A stretch of 64,000 nt of DNA from Heloderma charlesbogerti (taxonomy: Eukaryota; Chordata; Lepidosauria; Squamata; Helodermatidae), in contig JANEZZ010001570.1 in assembly GCA_026122225.1 (NCBI GenBank), forward strand, positions 2,418,001 to 2,482,000, in the 5' to 3' direction. Position 1 is the stretch's first letter. Every line of letters starts with the position of its first letter. The translations under genes and the position numbers were made by a program. This document shows, in pieces, positions 33,591-44,639 of this stretch. Under the pieces are notes generated by a model. The model ran no database searches. It worked only from the letters and a program-made list of their open reading frames with translations, and was not told where the DNA came from.

Positions 33591-35150
33591 CAAGCAGACC
33601 AATGCAATTTTTTACTTCAATTTGTCCTTGTACACTTGTTCATCGAGCAGTCGTCTTTTACATGTTTGGAACTATTGCCGGAAACTGTCAGCTCTGATGC
33701 TGCCATCAATACATTGTTCGATATCTTTAAATGCATATGGATTGCAAAGATTCAGCAAGTATTTGAAAAGGATTTATTCTCTTGACTTTGTGCTCAGCAT
33801 GTCAAAATCACTGAGTTCTCTGTAATCAGTGCCCTAAAAATAGCTTTTGTGTTCATGTCGGCAGGATTCAAATTCTTAAAGAACCATGAAAAAATGAAGT
33901 TGATTGATATGACTTTGCATGGTTGAAATGAGAGGTTCTTTTTGTCATTGTCAGTTTGATTGACCAGGCAAGTTGGAGAATTAATCTATCTGAAAGCAGG
34001 TCTTTCACACAAAAGGAATGGGTGGTAGGCATAACAGAAATAAAGTTTTTTCTATATTCTAGTAGATTTTTGCAGATAATAATGCTGTTGTTATTCCATT
34101 ATCACTGCATTCATTTCCAGTAGAAACAATACATATTTTCCCCTAGTGATGGAAATAATGATGAGTAATTATGTGTTGTTGCAAAAGAACATCCCTTGAA
34201 ATGCTCTCTTACTAAGCTAGAATCTTGACACATTTGGAGTCGAAATCAGGAAAGGGAAATAAAATTAAACAATAGCATGTAACGTAAAAACTGCAACTGT
34301 GCAATTGAATGTAATTCACCCCAAATGCTACCTGGAAGCTGGGGGACCCTACTGAATGGAGTGGGCTGTGGTGCATGAGAAAGGGGAGAATCCACAAAAA
34401 TCAGACAGAGGCATCTTCCATGAGTGGAGTACTTCTCATGGAAGGTCCCACCGCCCGGTTATAACATCACTGATAAAGATTTTTGGCTTATGTTATAATA
34501 TGATCCACAGTATTAGACCTATTAGAGTTTTCATTATTTGTGTGGTATTATATGTAACTATTACCTTATGTCAGGAATTGTAGGCACATTTGAAATTTTG
34601 AGAGAGTGCCGTGGGTGCTCTCACTAAATGGGTGCCATGAGAGGTTTGCCCATTCATAAAAGGTCTGCCATGGTGGGCATGGCTGGTCATAAAGCACTCA
34701 TTTGACATTTCCCAGAAGGCAAACTGGTGAGGCTAAAAAAAAACCCCAGTAACTTGCTCAAGAACCTAAGTACAAGGCAGAGGTGGGGTCTGAACTCCAA
34801 AACACAAAACTACTCTTATGAACCCAAATAAAGAAGGTGCTAGAGGGCAACTCTTCACTTTGCAGCCTGCTAGCCTCTCAGTTAAAAAAAAAAGAAGAAG
34901 CAATTTAAACAATCTTAAGAAATAAAATAAAAATCAGGAAATGAAGTGAACCTAGTGGCACCAAGAGAGGTGTTCACAGGCACCTTGGCACCCACAGGCA
35001 CCGTGTTAGAGACTCCAGCCTTATGGAATAAGGGATCCTTTACGGTGTTCATTTATTTATTTTCCCTTAATCCTGTTATTGATGTTATAAACATTTGTTA
35101 AGTAATATTTTGTGCCCTTGGTTCTTTGTACGTTTGAATGGCCACAACCA
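33591..35150. other. Intergenic, no supported gene
   Basis: Mostly unique-looking sequence. The ORFs lack domain signatures. 33600-34200 is complex and repeat-free, but I cannot assign a function. Confidence 0.4.
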
Positions 35151-35158
35151 TGCACTTT

Positions 35159-35261
35159 TCTTCATTGAAGCTGCATTCTTATACCTACTTACCTGGGAGC
35201 AAGCCCCATTGAATTCAATGGGATTTACTTCTGAGTAGACATGTATAGAATTGCACTGTGA
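35159..35261. mobile_element. Palindromic MITE-like repeat, best-preserved copy
   Basis: Outer arms GCATTCTTATACCTACTTAC and TAGACATGTATAGAATTGCA are inverted. The inner arms GCAAGCCCCATTGAATTC and GAATTCAATGGGATTTACTT form a stronger palindrome centred on GAATTC. Confidence 0.65.
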
Positions 35262-35444
35262 GTTGCATAGACGCTTGAGCCAGGCGCCGAGGAACATTGG
35301 GGTTCCCCTGAAGTTTATCTGGCAGATGAGCTGTACAAAAACAAACAGAGAAAAGTCGACCAATTCATTTCTTAGATATACATCATATTTCATTTCTGTA
35401 CTTTCTGCTTGTTAATTCCAGGTATGGTTAATGAAATGTTTGTG

Positions 35445-35628
35445 AAAGAGCTACAGGCCAGTGACAGAGAACATGCTTTGTATGCAAAATGACCTAAATT
35501 TGATCCCTGGCATCTCTAGTTAGGACTGGGAAAGTCCCCCGTTTAAAACTTTGGAAGGCCATTCCCAGTCAGTGTAGACAATACTGAGCTAAATGGACCA
35601 ATGATCTGATATGATATTGTGACCAGAT
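35445..35628 (+). mobile_element. tRNA-derived SINE, diverged, containing a BovB insertion site
   Basis: Follows the 26070 family order: AGTGACAGAGAACATGC, TTGATCCCTGGCATCTC (B-box area), GGCCATTCCCAGTCAGTGTA, GACAATACTGAGCTAAATGG. A 107-bp BovB tail is inserted just 3' of it. Confidence 0.65.
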
Positions 35629-35641
35629 ACCCAGATATGAT

Positions 35642-35748
35642 ATGAACTTGAGCACACTCCGAGAAAGAGCGGAGGACAGGATGGCCTGGCGTGCTATGGT
35701 CCATGGGGTCACAAAGAGTCGGACACGACTGAATGACTGAACAACAAC
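35642..35748 (+). mobile_element. Extremely 5'-truncated BovB (107 bp) with 13-bp target duplication
   Basis: Only the last 107 bp of BovB are present, from ATGAACTTGAGCACACTCC to GACTGAATGACTGAACAAC. An exact 13-bp duplication ACCCAGATATGAT flanks it (35629-35641 and 35749-35761). It fixes the exact 3' end of the element. Confidence 0.95.
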
Positions 35749-36189
35749 ACCCAGATATGATGAGGCAAGACAAGAAAAGTTGGGTGAAACCAGGGCCACA
35801 GCTCTATTGAATTAATAACAAATAGCGTCAGCTCTGTGGGTCTTAGTACGTTAGCTGACAAGGGTGAGCCTGACCTGGCTCTGAGTCCAGGGACAGCCCA
35901 GTTTCTGTCCCAGCCTTCCATACACACCTTGAGGTGTTGAAGGGTGCCCTCCCAAGTCACACACCCCCTTGAGTCCCATGACTCTGTGAGCCATTCAGGC
36001 CCCAAGGAGGGTTGCTTCTCTGCCCCACGTCCCATAACTCTCCATGGCAAGCCTCCAAAGCCCTCCTTTCACCTTATAGGTGCCTCTAGCTGCTCACCAG
36101 TCCCTAGCACCTAGGGTCCCTCCCCACACTGCCCACCAGTTATGGCCAATTGTAACTACTTAATCTAGTAACACCCCACTCCACCCCTG

Positions 36190-36330
36190 CTAACAGTCAA
36201 TTATTTATTTATTCATTACATTTCTATACTGCCCAATAGCCAAAGCTCTCTGGGTGGTTCATGAAAATTAAAAGCCTAAAATACATGATAGAACATAATA
36301 TAAAACTTTAAAAAATTCAGAACAAAGGAA
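36190..36330 (-). mobile_element. L2-group LINE 3' end
   Basis: In + coordinates: ATTATTTATTTATTCATTAC, TTTCTATACTGCCCAATAGC, CAAAGCTCTCTGGGTGGTTC, then A-rich sequence. This is the antisense of an L2-group 3' UTR and tail. Confidence 0.65.
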
Positions 36331-36962
36331 AACCAGAGTTTTATCCCCAGGCTGTTCAATATGGAATAGGCTTGGCTGGCTGGGGCATGCTGGTAATTAT
36401 AGGATGTTTTTCTGTCTAAACATTCATAGGATTGCACCGTAAGGCAGCTGTCTATGAATGTTCCTAGAAGACAACATGGTGAAATTCATCTCGCCAGATG
36501 ATTGGATGCCACAGATTACAAGTTCCCTATATAAATGTGTATGTTCCATGGTAAGCAGACACAACACAGGAAAATTATCATTGTCAGCTCCCCCCCGCCC
36601 CCATTTTCAGGATTCTCAACACAAAGAATGATCATGATCTTGCTAGAAGCATGGTAAAGTTTGAGAGAGAGAAAAATTCATTTGGAAAATTAAAAGAGAA
36701 TTAGAAAAGTTAGGATGCTGTTTCTGTTTAGATAACCATCATGACTTTTGTTATTGGCCAAAGAAGGAGCTTGCAGGCAGCTCACTTCCCCTTCCCTGCC
36801 AGAAAAAACATGCGACTCTGACCTACAGTTGTCCTGGACTGCAGAAGTCAAGGGAAAGAAGGCCAAAGGAAGAAGCGTCACCCATTGCTATTCGTGCAAG
36901 AACACAGGGCAAGGGAAGACCAGCCTCCCAAAGTGCATGTATGCCTCCTGCCTACTTATAAT

Positions 36963-37886
36963 TAGGGATGTACGAAAGTCACTTACCTTTCCGCGGATTA
37001 TGTTCATGGTGGAGAGGGAGGCATTCCGTCCCTCCCCCCAGAATCCTTGATGGGGGGGAGGCGATCTGGTCCTCCCCCCTGGAATCCTCGACGGCTGGCT
37101 GTGCTCCGCGGCGGCTCCGCGGAGCAGCCGGCCAGGCCCAGGCCAGAGCCGTCCGCAGCTGGATTTCCAGCCGCGGAGGGCTCTGGGTAAAACAAAAAAC
37201 AAAACGCGTACGCAAATGGCGGCGGCTATGGCCGCCGCCATTTGCGTTCCTTATTTTTCGCCGTCTTAGTCTACGTAAATATTTACGTAGACTATTACAG
37301 CGAAAATAAAGGGGAATGCAAATAGCGTAGTGGGAGCTATTTGCGTCCCTTTTTGATTCACCATTTTAGCCTATGTAAATATTTATGCAGGCTAAAACAA
37401 CGAATCAAAAAGGGACGCAAATAGCGCCCACTACGCTATTTGTATTCCCCTTTATTTTCGCCGTAATAGTCTACGTAAATATTTACGTAGACTAAGACAG
37501 CGAAAAATAAGGAATGCAAGCGGCGGCGGCCATAGCCACCACCATTTGCGTACGCGTTTTGTTTTTTTTTACCGGGATGTGATAGGCTACGTAAGTCTTT
37601 ACGTCTTTACGTAGCCTATCACGTCTCTGTAAAAAAAAAAAAAACCAAACACCAGACTGCAAATGGCGGCAGCAGCAGCAGCCAGTCGGAAGACCAGCCG
37701 CTGAAGCCGCCGCCGCCACTGGAGCCGCCACCGCCCAGAACATCCGCCCCAGGTAAGTCTCATCCCGGGGGGGATCCACGGGGTGGCGGGGGGGGTGGCA
37801 GGCCGTTCTGCCACAGATTTCGGGGGGCCAAATGCACTGGCATTCGGCCTCACCGAGATCCGTGGCAGAATTCTCTGACATCCCTA
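36963..37886. mobile_element. hAT-like palindromic element, type copy (924 bp)
   Basis: The best complete copy. It runs from TAGGGATGTACGAAAG to CTCTGACATCCCTA and is flanked by an exact 8-bp duplication CTTATAAT (36955-36962 and 37887-37894). Left GC-rich terminal block 36985-37195; right block 37660-37870. Between them, 37196-37565 is one large palindrome centred near 37380. Each arm is itself made of three palindromes: AAATGGCGGC...GCCGCCATTT, TAGTCTACGTAAATATTTAC..., and GCAAATAGCG...GCTATTTGCG. The subterminal donors GGTAAGT point outward at both ends (ACTTACC at 36982, GGTAAGT at 37751). There is no transposase, so it is non-autonomous. The GC-rich ORFs across it are not convincing proteins. 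Confidence 0.92.
37196..37565. repeat. Hierarchical palindrome core
   Basis: The left arm from GTACGCAAATGGCGGCGG to GCCTATGTAAAT is mirrored, with scattered mismatches, by ATTTATGCAGGC to the CATTTGCGTACGCG end. Sub-palindromes: about 37211-37244, 37268-37296, 37316-37350, the centre 37366-37396, and their mirror copies. The same core recurs at 45582-45909 plus 46704-46735, interrupted by a nested insertion. Confidence 0.92.
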
Positions 37887-38608
37887 CTTATAATGCACCA
37901 CTTTGTTCTGGTCTTGAAGATCTGATCTCCCTCCGAAACCTTTTCCTCCACCCTCTTCTCTTGTGTGCCATATCTTTCTAGCCTTTGTGGGGCAGGGCCT
38001 GTCTCTCTTTTTATTGTTGTGAGCTGCTCTAGGAGACAATAATTGTCTGAAAAGTGTGATTTAAAAAACAGTTAATTCATTAATTAAAAGAGAAGTCAGC
38101 CTAATGATTCAGTCTGTCCTTATCCCCTTTTCACATTGACTGTCCTTCCTTCAGCATCCAACAAAAAACACTGACTGGAGTATGTTAAAGCTTCAATTTA
38201 GCATCTATGGCTACATTGGAGAAGCCATCCCAGGGTTTCTAGAGGTGTTGCATGACAACCTGTTCCTTTGAACTGAATCTGTACTTGATCTTGCATCTCT
38301 AGTTGCCATGACACTCAGATAAAAATGGTTGGCATTCTTTCCCCTTGGGGCAAACCAACAACTAACATATTCCAAGGACATGACACTGGCTGTATATTTT
38401 GTTTCTGGCATATCGATGTGCAACCCTTTTTCAGAAACATCTGCGTCAGTAAAGTTCTCCCAGATATTCTTCAAGAACAAAACATGCTTGATTTCTACAG
38501 TGTCCTTTTATGCCAATACATTTAAACCTTTAATATATTAATCTTTACGCTCTTATTTGCTACAGCAGTTCTTAAATTGTCTCTGCCAAGATGCACAGAG
38601 GTATCACT

Positions 38609-39859
38609 GAGCTTTTCTACACTGTTAATCCACTTTATCTACTTTTGGTTTCATGATGGAATTGAGATCTGAGCACTACACAAGGAGTGTTTCCTTTCCT
38701 GCTTTCCCACTACATAACCTCTAGGGGCTCTTCTACATGAGACATTTATCGTGCCTCCTGTAGAAATATATGAGAGCTATGCACGCTTCAGCCTGAAGCC
38801 CAAGCTCCGAGTCAAAGCGGGGTGCCTCCGAGGTGAGACAGAAGGGTCACAATGTGGCACGAAGTGGGTTGGGTCACTCTGAAATGCCTTGGCATGCTTC
38901 AGCATGATCCAGAAACCCAGTCTAGTCACACCACCACTGCTGCCCAGCCCCCAGCTCCTTACCCAGGCCCTCTGGATGTGCACCAGCAGCTGTCTTGTTG
39001 TTCTGGGGGGGGGAGCTATTTTTAAGATGGTGACTTCCAGTATTTCCAGGAACAGATTTTGCAGGATCTCTTTCCAGAAGTATAGGGAGTCACCATTTTA
39101 ATAATGCCCCCCCCCCGAACAACAAGGCAGCTGTTGGCTTGTGTCCAGAGGGCCCAGTAGCTGGTGGCAGTGGCTCCCCTGGCAGTGGCTTCTCCTCCTG
39201 TGGCAGCTCCTCTGGTGGCAGTGGCTCCCCCCCCCTCAGAACAACAACACAGCTGGCAGCATGGGTCCAGAGGGCCCAGGTAAGGAGCTGGGGGCTGGGC
39301 AGCACACGGGAGGGGGCAAAGCGGGACTCGGATGTCCAAATCCTGCTTCAGCTCTGGAGGCCAAAGTGGGTACCCCCACCAATCAGCCCAAAGCCTGCCT
39401 CAGAAGTCCCAAAGTGGCATCCAAGGGAAATTAAGGGGTCCATGCGCAGGCCTAAAATATATTAGTGATCTCTTATGTATATGTGCTATTCTGCTATACC
39501 ATAGTGCCACCTAGAGGGTATGTAGTGGAAAAGCATGGAGGGAAATGCTCCTTGTGTATTGTTCAAATCTCAATTCCATGACAAAACTGAAAGTAGATGC
39601 AGTTTATTAACAGCTGATTACCAGCCTCGTTTAGAAAAGCAACTTGTGGCACTGTGGTATAGCACAAATACATAAGAGGAAGTTGTGCTTTCTTTCACTT
39701 TCACAAATGTCACATTTTCCCTGCTCTAAAAAACTTGCCAAGAGTGCTGGTTAGACACAGAAGCAAAACTGGAGGGTCACAATATCATCTAAAGAACCCG
39801 TAAAGAACTGTGAGTAGGGAATGGTGAGTGCACGATAAATGCCTCATGTACAAAAGCCC
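38609..39859. mobile_element. Composite inverted-repeat (foldback-like) element
   Basis: Three inverted pairs are visible. The A pair is long, about 38620-38726 and 39509-39615 (TTCATGATGGAATTGAGATC against its inverse). The B pair is 30 bp with 27 matches, 38725-38754 and 39830-39859 (GGGCTCTTCTACATGAGAC...). The C pair is 38945-38980 and 39265-39300 (CCAGCTCCTTACCCAGGCC...). Both A and B begin with a GRGCTYTTCTACA motif, so two related elements may be nested. The interior has CTCC/GGTGGCAGTGG minisatellite sequence. Superfamily unknown; no target duplication found. Confidence 0.65.
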
Positions 39860-39899
39860 ATTGTCAGGAACAGTATATGCAGCATTATATATCTACAAA

Positions 39900-39978
39900 G
39901 CCTCTGGTAAACACTGCTTTTAATTTTTGTGAACCGCCTGGAGAGCTTTGGCTATTGGGTGATATAGGAATGACATAC
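39900..39978 (+). mobile_element. L2-group LINE 3' tail fragment
   Basis: TTTGTGAACCGCCTGGAGAG, CTTTGGCTATTGGGTGATAT matches the sense 3' end of L2-group LINEs. BovB copy D inserted directly after it. Confidence 0.55.
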
Positions 39979-39979
39979 A

Positions 39980-42837
39980 TTGTTGTTGTTCAGTCGTTCA
40001 GTCGTGTCCGACTCTTCGTGACCCCATGGACCATAGCACGCCAGGCCTTCCTGTCCTGCACTCTCTCCCGGAGCGTGCTCAAGTTCATATTCATTGCATC
40101 TGTGATGCTATCTAGCCATCTCATCCTCTGCCGTCCCCTTCTCCTTTTGCCTTCAGTCTTTCCCAGCATCAGGGTCTTTTCCAGAGAGTTTTCTCTTCGC
40201 ATTAGGTGGCCAAAATATTGGAGCTTCAGCTTCAGTATCTGTCCTTCCAATGAGCAGTCAGGGTTGATTTCCTTTAGGATGGACTGATTTGACCTCCTTG
40301 CAGTCCAGGGGACTCGTAAGAGTCTTCTCCATCACCACAGTTCGAAAGCATCAATTCTTCGGCGCTCAGCCTTCCTTATAGTCCAGCTCTCACAGCCATA
40401 CATTACCACTGGGAAAACCATAGCTTTGACTAGACGGACCTTTGTCGGCAAGGTGATGTCTCTGCTTCTTACTATGCTGTCTAGGTTTGCCATAGCTTTC
40501 CTCCCAAGGAGCAAGCGTCTTTTAATTTCATGGCTACAGTCACCGTCTGCGGTGATCTTGGAGCCCAGGAAAGTAAAATCTGTCACTGCTTCCATTTCTT
40601 CCCCTTCTATATGCCAGGAAGTGATAGGGCCAGATGCCATGATCTTAGTTTTTTTAATGTTGAGTTTCAAACCAGCTTTTGCACTCTCCTCTTTCACCCT
40701 CAACAAGAGGCTCTTTAGATCCTCTTCGCTTTCTGCCATTAGGGTGGTATCGTCTGCATATCGGAGGTTGTTGATAATTCTCCCGGCAATCTTAATTCCG
40801 ATCTCTGATTCATCCAACCCGGCATTTCTCATGATGTACTCTGCATATAAGTTAAATAAGCAGGGTGACAATATGCAGCCTTGTCGTACTCCTTTCCCAA
40901 TTTTGAACCACTCGGTTGTTCCATGTCTGGTTCTTACTGTTGCTTCTTGACCCTCGTACAGGTTTCTCAGGAGACAGGTAAGGTGGTCTGGTACTCCCAT
41001 CACTTTAAGAATTTGCCACAGTTTGTTGTGATCCACACAATCAAAGGCTTTAGCGTAGTCAATGAAGCAGAAATAGACGTTTTTCTGGAATTCTCTTGCT
41101 TTCTCCATGATCCAGCAAATGTTGGCGGTTTGATCTCTAGTTCCTCTGCCTCTTCGAAACCCAGCTTGTACTTCCGGTAGTTCTCGGTTCGCATACTGCT
41201 GAAGCCTAGCTTGTAGGATTTTGAGCATCACCTTGCTGGCATGTGAAATGAGCGCAATTGTGCAGTAGTTTGAACACTCTTTAGCGTTGCCCTTCTTTGG
41301 AATTGGAATGTAAACTGACCTTTTCCAGTCTTGTGGCCACTGTTGAGTGTTCCAGATTTGTTGGCATATTGAATGCAGCACTTTAACAGCATCATCTTTT
41401 AGGATTTTAAATAGCTCGGCTGGAATACTGTCATCTCCGCTAGCTTTGTTGTTACTAATGCTTCCTAAGGCCCACTTGACTTCACTCTCTAGGATGTCCG
41501 GCTCAAGTTCAGTGACCGCACTATCATGGCTATCAGGGACATTCAGATCTTTCCTGTATAGTTCTTCTGTGTATTCTTGCCACCTCTTCTTAATCTCATC
41601 TGCTTCTGTTAGGTCCCTGCCTTCTTTGTCCTTTATCATGCCCGTCTTTGCACAAAACGTTCCCTTGAGATCTCCAATTTTCTTGAAGAGATCTCTAGTC
41701 TTTCCCATTCTGTTGTTTTCCTCGATTTCTTTGCATTGTTCATTTAAGAAGGCCTTCTTGTCTCTCCTTGCTATTCTCTGGAACTCTGCATTCAGTTGGG
41801 TATATCTTCCCCTTTCTCCCTTGCTTTTCGCTTCCCTTCTTTCGTGAGCTACTTGTAAAGCCTCCTCAGACAGCCACTTGGCTTTCTTGCATTTCTTTTT
41901 CTTTGGGACAGATTTCGTTGCTGCCTCCTGAACAATGTTACGGACCTCCGTCCATAGTTCCTCAGGCACTCTGTCTATCAGGTCTAATCCCTGAAATCTA
42001 TTCCTCACCTCCACTGTATATTCATCAGGGATATGATTTAGGTCATACCTGAACGGTTTAGTGGTTTTCCCGACGTTCTTCAATTTCAGCCGAAATTTTG
42101 CAAGAAGCAGCTCATGATCTGAGCCACAGTCAGCTCCAGGTCTTGTTTTGACTGACTGTATGGAGCTTCTCCATCTTTGGCTGCAAAGGACATAATCAAT
42201 CTGATTTCGATATTGACCATCTGGTGACGTCCATGTGTAGAGTCGCCTCTTGTGCTGTTGGAAAAGAGTGTTCGCTATGATCAGCATGTTCTCTTGGCAA
42301 AACTCTATTAGCTTTTGTCCTGCTTCATTTTGTACACCAAGGCCATGCTTGCCTGTTATCCCGGTGATTTCTTGACTTCCTACTTTAGCATTCCAATCCC
42401 CTATGATGAAGAGGACATCTTTTTTTGGTGTTAGTTCTAGAAGGTGTTGTAGGTCTTCATAGAACCGATCAACCTCAGCTTCTTCGGCCTCAGTGGTTGG
42501 GGCATAGACTTGAATTACTGTGATGTTGAATGGTTTGCCTTGGATTCGTACTGAGATCATTCTATCATTTTTAAGATTGTACCCCAGTACTGCTTTTCCC
42601 ACCCTTTTGTTGACTATGAGTGCTACTCCATTTCTTCTAAGGGATTCTTGCCCACAATAGTAGATATGATGGTCATCTGAATTAAATTCGCCCATGCCTG
42701 TCCATTTTAGTTCGCTGATTCCCAAGATGTCGATGTTCAGTCTTGCCATCTCATGTTTGACCACCTCCAACTTACCTTGATTCATTGATCTGACATTCCA
42801 GGTTCCTAAACAATATTGTTCTTTACAGCATCGGACA
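39980..42837 (-). mobile_element. BovB LINE copy D, near-intact ORF, 5' UTR truncated
   Basis: Runs from the 3' tail (CAGTCGTGTCCGACTCTTCG at about 39991) to the start of the endonuclease region at 42837 (CATCGGAC). The upstream leader and 5' UTR are missing. The flanks share a short GACATACA, a probable 8-bp duplication that overlaps a TACATACA microsatellite. Confidence 0.93.
39990..42836 (-). pseudogene. BovB endonuclease-reverse transcriptase with a single in-frame stop
   Basis: One frame is open from the left of CCKEQYCLGTWNVRSMN to the end of the protein, apart from a TGA at 40332-40334. Other copies have a TGC Cys codon there (FELWCWRRLLRV), so one base change accounts for the stop. 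Endonuclease residues are kept: WNVRSMN, ISELKWTG, IGDWNAKVG, SDHELL. RT motifs are kept: IDYAKAFDCVDH, GVRQGCILSPCLFNLY, RYADDTTLM. About 85 codons follow the stop in the same frame. Low decay suggests a recent insertion. The first 15 or so codons of the raw ORF come from flanking microsatellite. Confidence 0.93.
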
Positions 42838-42933
42838 TACACATACACATATATACATACATACAATATATTCATCAATACTTACAGCATTTCTAGATTC
42901 TTGTGCAAAGTAATCTTTGGTAGGGAGCAAGTA

Positions 42934-42971
<38 letters not shown>

Positions 42972-43240
42972 AAGCAGAGAATACACATTTGTGGTCCATG
43001 CTAGATGATATGCGATAGCTGCTTCATAAACTTAAGTTGTCACATATCTGCTGCTGCTATTGTGCCGTAAGAGTAATAATCTGGTCCTGGTCAGTTTTTG
43101 AGAGTTGTGAGGAGCAATCAAACTCCTAGACCTCAGCTGAAATTTCACAGAAGAGATTTTTTGCCCCCTGCCCCCAAAATAAGGCCACTTTGCAGAATTT
43201 CCTGAATACGTCTTCCACCATTTTTTCTTTACATGTAGCT
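42838..43240. other. Intergenic with microsatellites
   Basis: A TACA/CATA run (42838-42865) and a (GA)n run (42941-42968), then sequence without a recognised feature. Confidence 0.6.
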
Positions 43241-43329
43241 GCCATCTCTCCTCCTCCACCCACCCACACACACACTCCCCTGCAACCACCCTGTGCCAAA
43301 CAATGCTAAGTCTAGGGGACTGCTGAGGA

Positions 43330-43420
43330 TGTCAAATGGTAGCCAGGCAGCCAACACAGTTGCTATTGCCAACACCGTTGCTGGTAGCCAGGTGGCCAAC
43401 ACAGTTGCAGAGGCAGCAAA
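43330..43420 (+). repeat. Small minisatellite (AACACAGTTGC units)
   Basis: Repeated units of GGTAGCCAGG(C/T)(A/G)GCCAACAC and AGTTGCTATTGCCAACACCG occur two to three times. Confidence 0.6.
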
Positions 43421-43499
43421 AACAAAACAAAACAACATAGGAAAGAAGAAAGCTGTGCTACTGCCATTGCTAATGGTGAGCCTCTCCGCTCCAAAAAAA

Positions 43500-43625
43500 A
43501 AAAGTTGGAAAAATTCTCCTCCCTTTGGAGAAATTTGGTGAAATGGTGCCCCCCCCCCGCCCATTTCTATGCCCACAAATAAGGTGGAGAATTTCAAGAG
43601 GCCATTTGCATGCAGCTCTGTCTCC
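43500..43625. repeat. Unclassified dispersed repeat, copy 2
   Basis: GGAGAAATTTGGTGAAATGG...GCCCACAAATAAGGTGGAG...AATTTCAAGAGGCC matches 33480-33590. No coding role. Confidence 0.55.
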
Positions 43626-43629
43626 TTCA

Positions 43630-44600
43630 TCTGATTCAGGGTGGAGGAACAAGGATCTGGGAATATGGGGACCTCATTCCACAAAACGACTGGGGATCCA
43701 CATATATTATTGATAGTATCAACCTGATGCCCTTAAAAATGTGGGGGTATAAAAGGAATTTTGAGTCCATGATTCCTTATGTAGGCATCACACAGTGTCA
43801 AAGACTGTTCTGGATTCTGGACAGGCACATTAAAACATCCTATCTTGATTTTATGCCTAAACCCTTCAGAAGCCATTGGTAAAGGATCTGAGAAGTGCTG
43901 GTCATCTCTGAAAATCTCATATGGCACTACTATGTGGAAAAACCATTTATTAGTCTTTAAAGAGTCACAAGATGCCGTGTTGCTTTGGCTACAATAGACA
44001 AATGCAGCCATTCCTTTAACATTACATTAAGGTGACATTTCTGTGCTGTGGAAATGTTGCCTTTGCCTCCAGTGAAGAGGCTGGCAATGGACAATCTATT
44101 TTAGAAAGTCTTGTACTTCATATTTAGCATAACTGTCTTCTGACCATGCCATTTTCATTATCATCTTTTATGGCTGAAAGTATATAAAGCAGATGATTAT
44201 ATTTAACCTACTGTCTGTGCCAAACCCAAGACTTATTATACTGATAGCTTGTGTTTTCCAAAGCCATGGACGGATGAATCAGCTCAGCTGTGACCCTCTT
44301 CCCCAGTGGACAACAATTTTCTTTAATCTGTGAGGCATGACATAATATTTTGCATGTAACGAAGGCTTCAAACACACTATTTATCTATTGCAAGCTGCTG
44401 CCTTTAGTCAAGCACAAATGTGCCCTGCACAAGCAAGTATGATGCAGAGACATATAGAAGCATGCTTCCATGTACATAGCAAGCATCGGATCAGGAATCA
44501 TACATGGAGAAATGTGTTGCATGTGCTGTTGCATGTGCTGAATCACACCATCCTGCACCGGGAGCTGTGCATGTTGTTTCTGCTGTTGGATTGAGACTTG
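43630..44600. other. Intergenic; possibly conserved non-coding in part
   Basis: Unique-looking sequence. The part 44000-44380 is complex, repeat-free and ORF-poor. I see nothing definite. Confidence 0.35.
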
Positions 44601-44639
44601 TTCACACAGCCTTGGTCAGACTGAGGTCTGCCAGGGCTG

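Noticed and set aside
37196..37565. CRISPR array or bacterial repeat cluster
   Set aside because: The repeats are nested palindromes without regular spacers, and the surrounding sequence is vertebrate.
40426..42052. Long ORFs on the strand opposite to BovB (also at 7623-9191, 50860-51974 and 63123-63623)
   Set aside because: They are antisense shadows of the BovB ORF and appear at the same relative place in every copy, with hydrophobic nonsense composition.
39990..42836. BovB ORF as a host gene (such ORFs are sometimes annotated as craniofacial development protein 2-like)
   Set aside because: Several copies in one window, with 3' tails and target duplications, show it is a retrotransposon.
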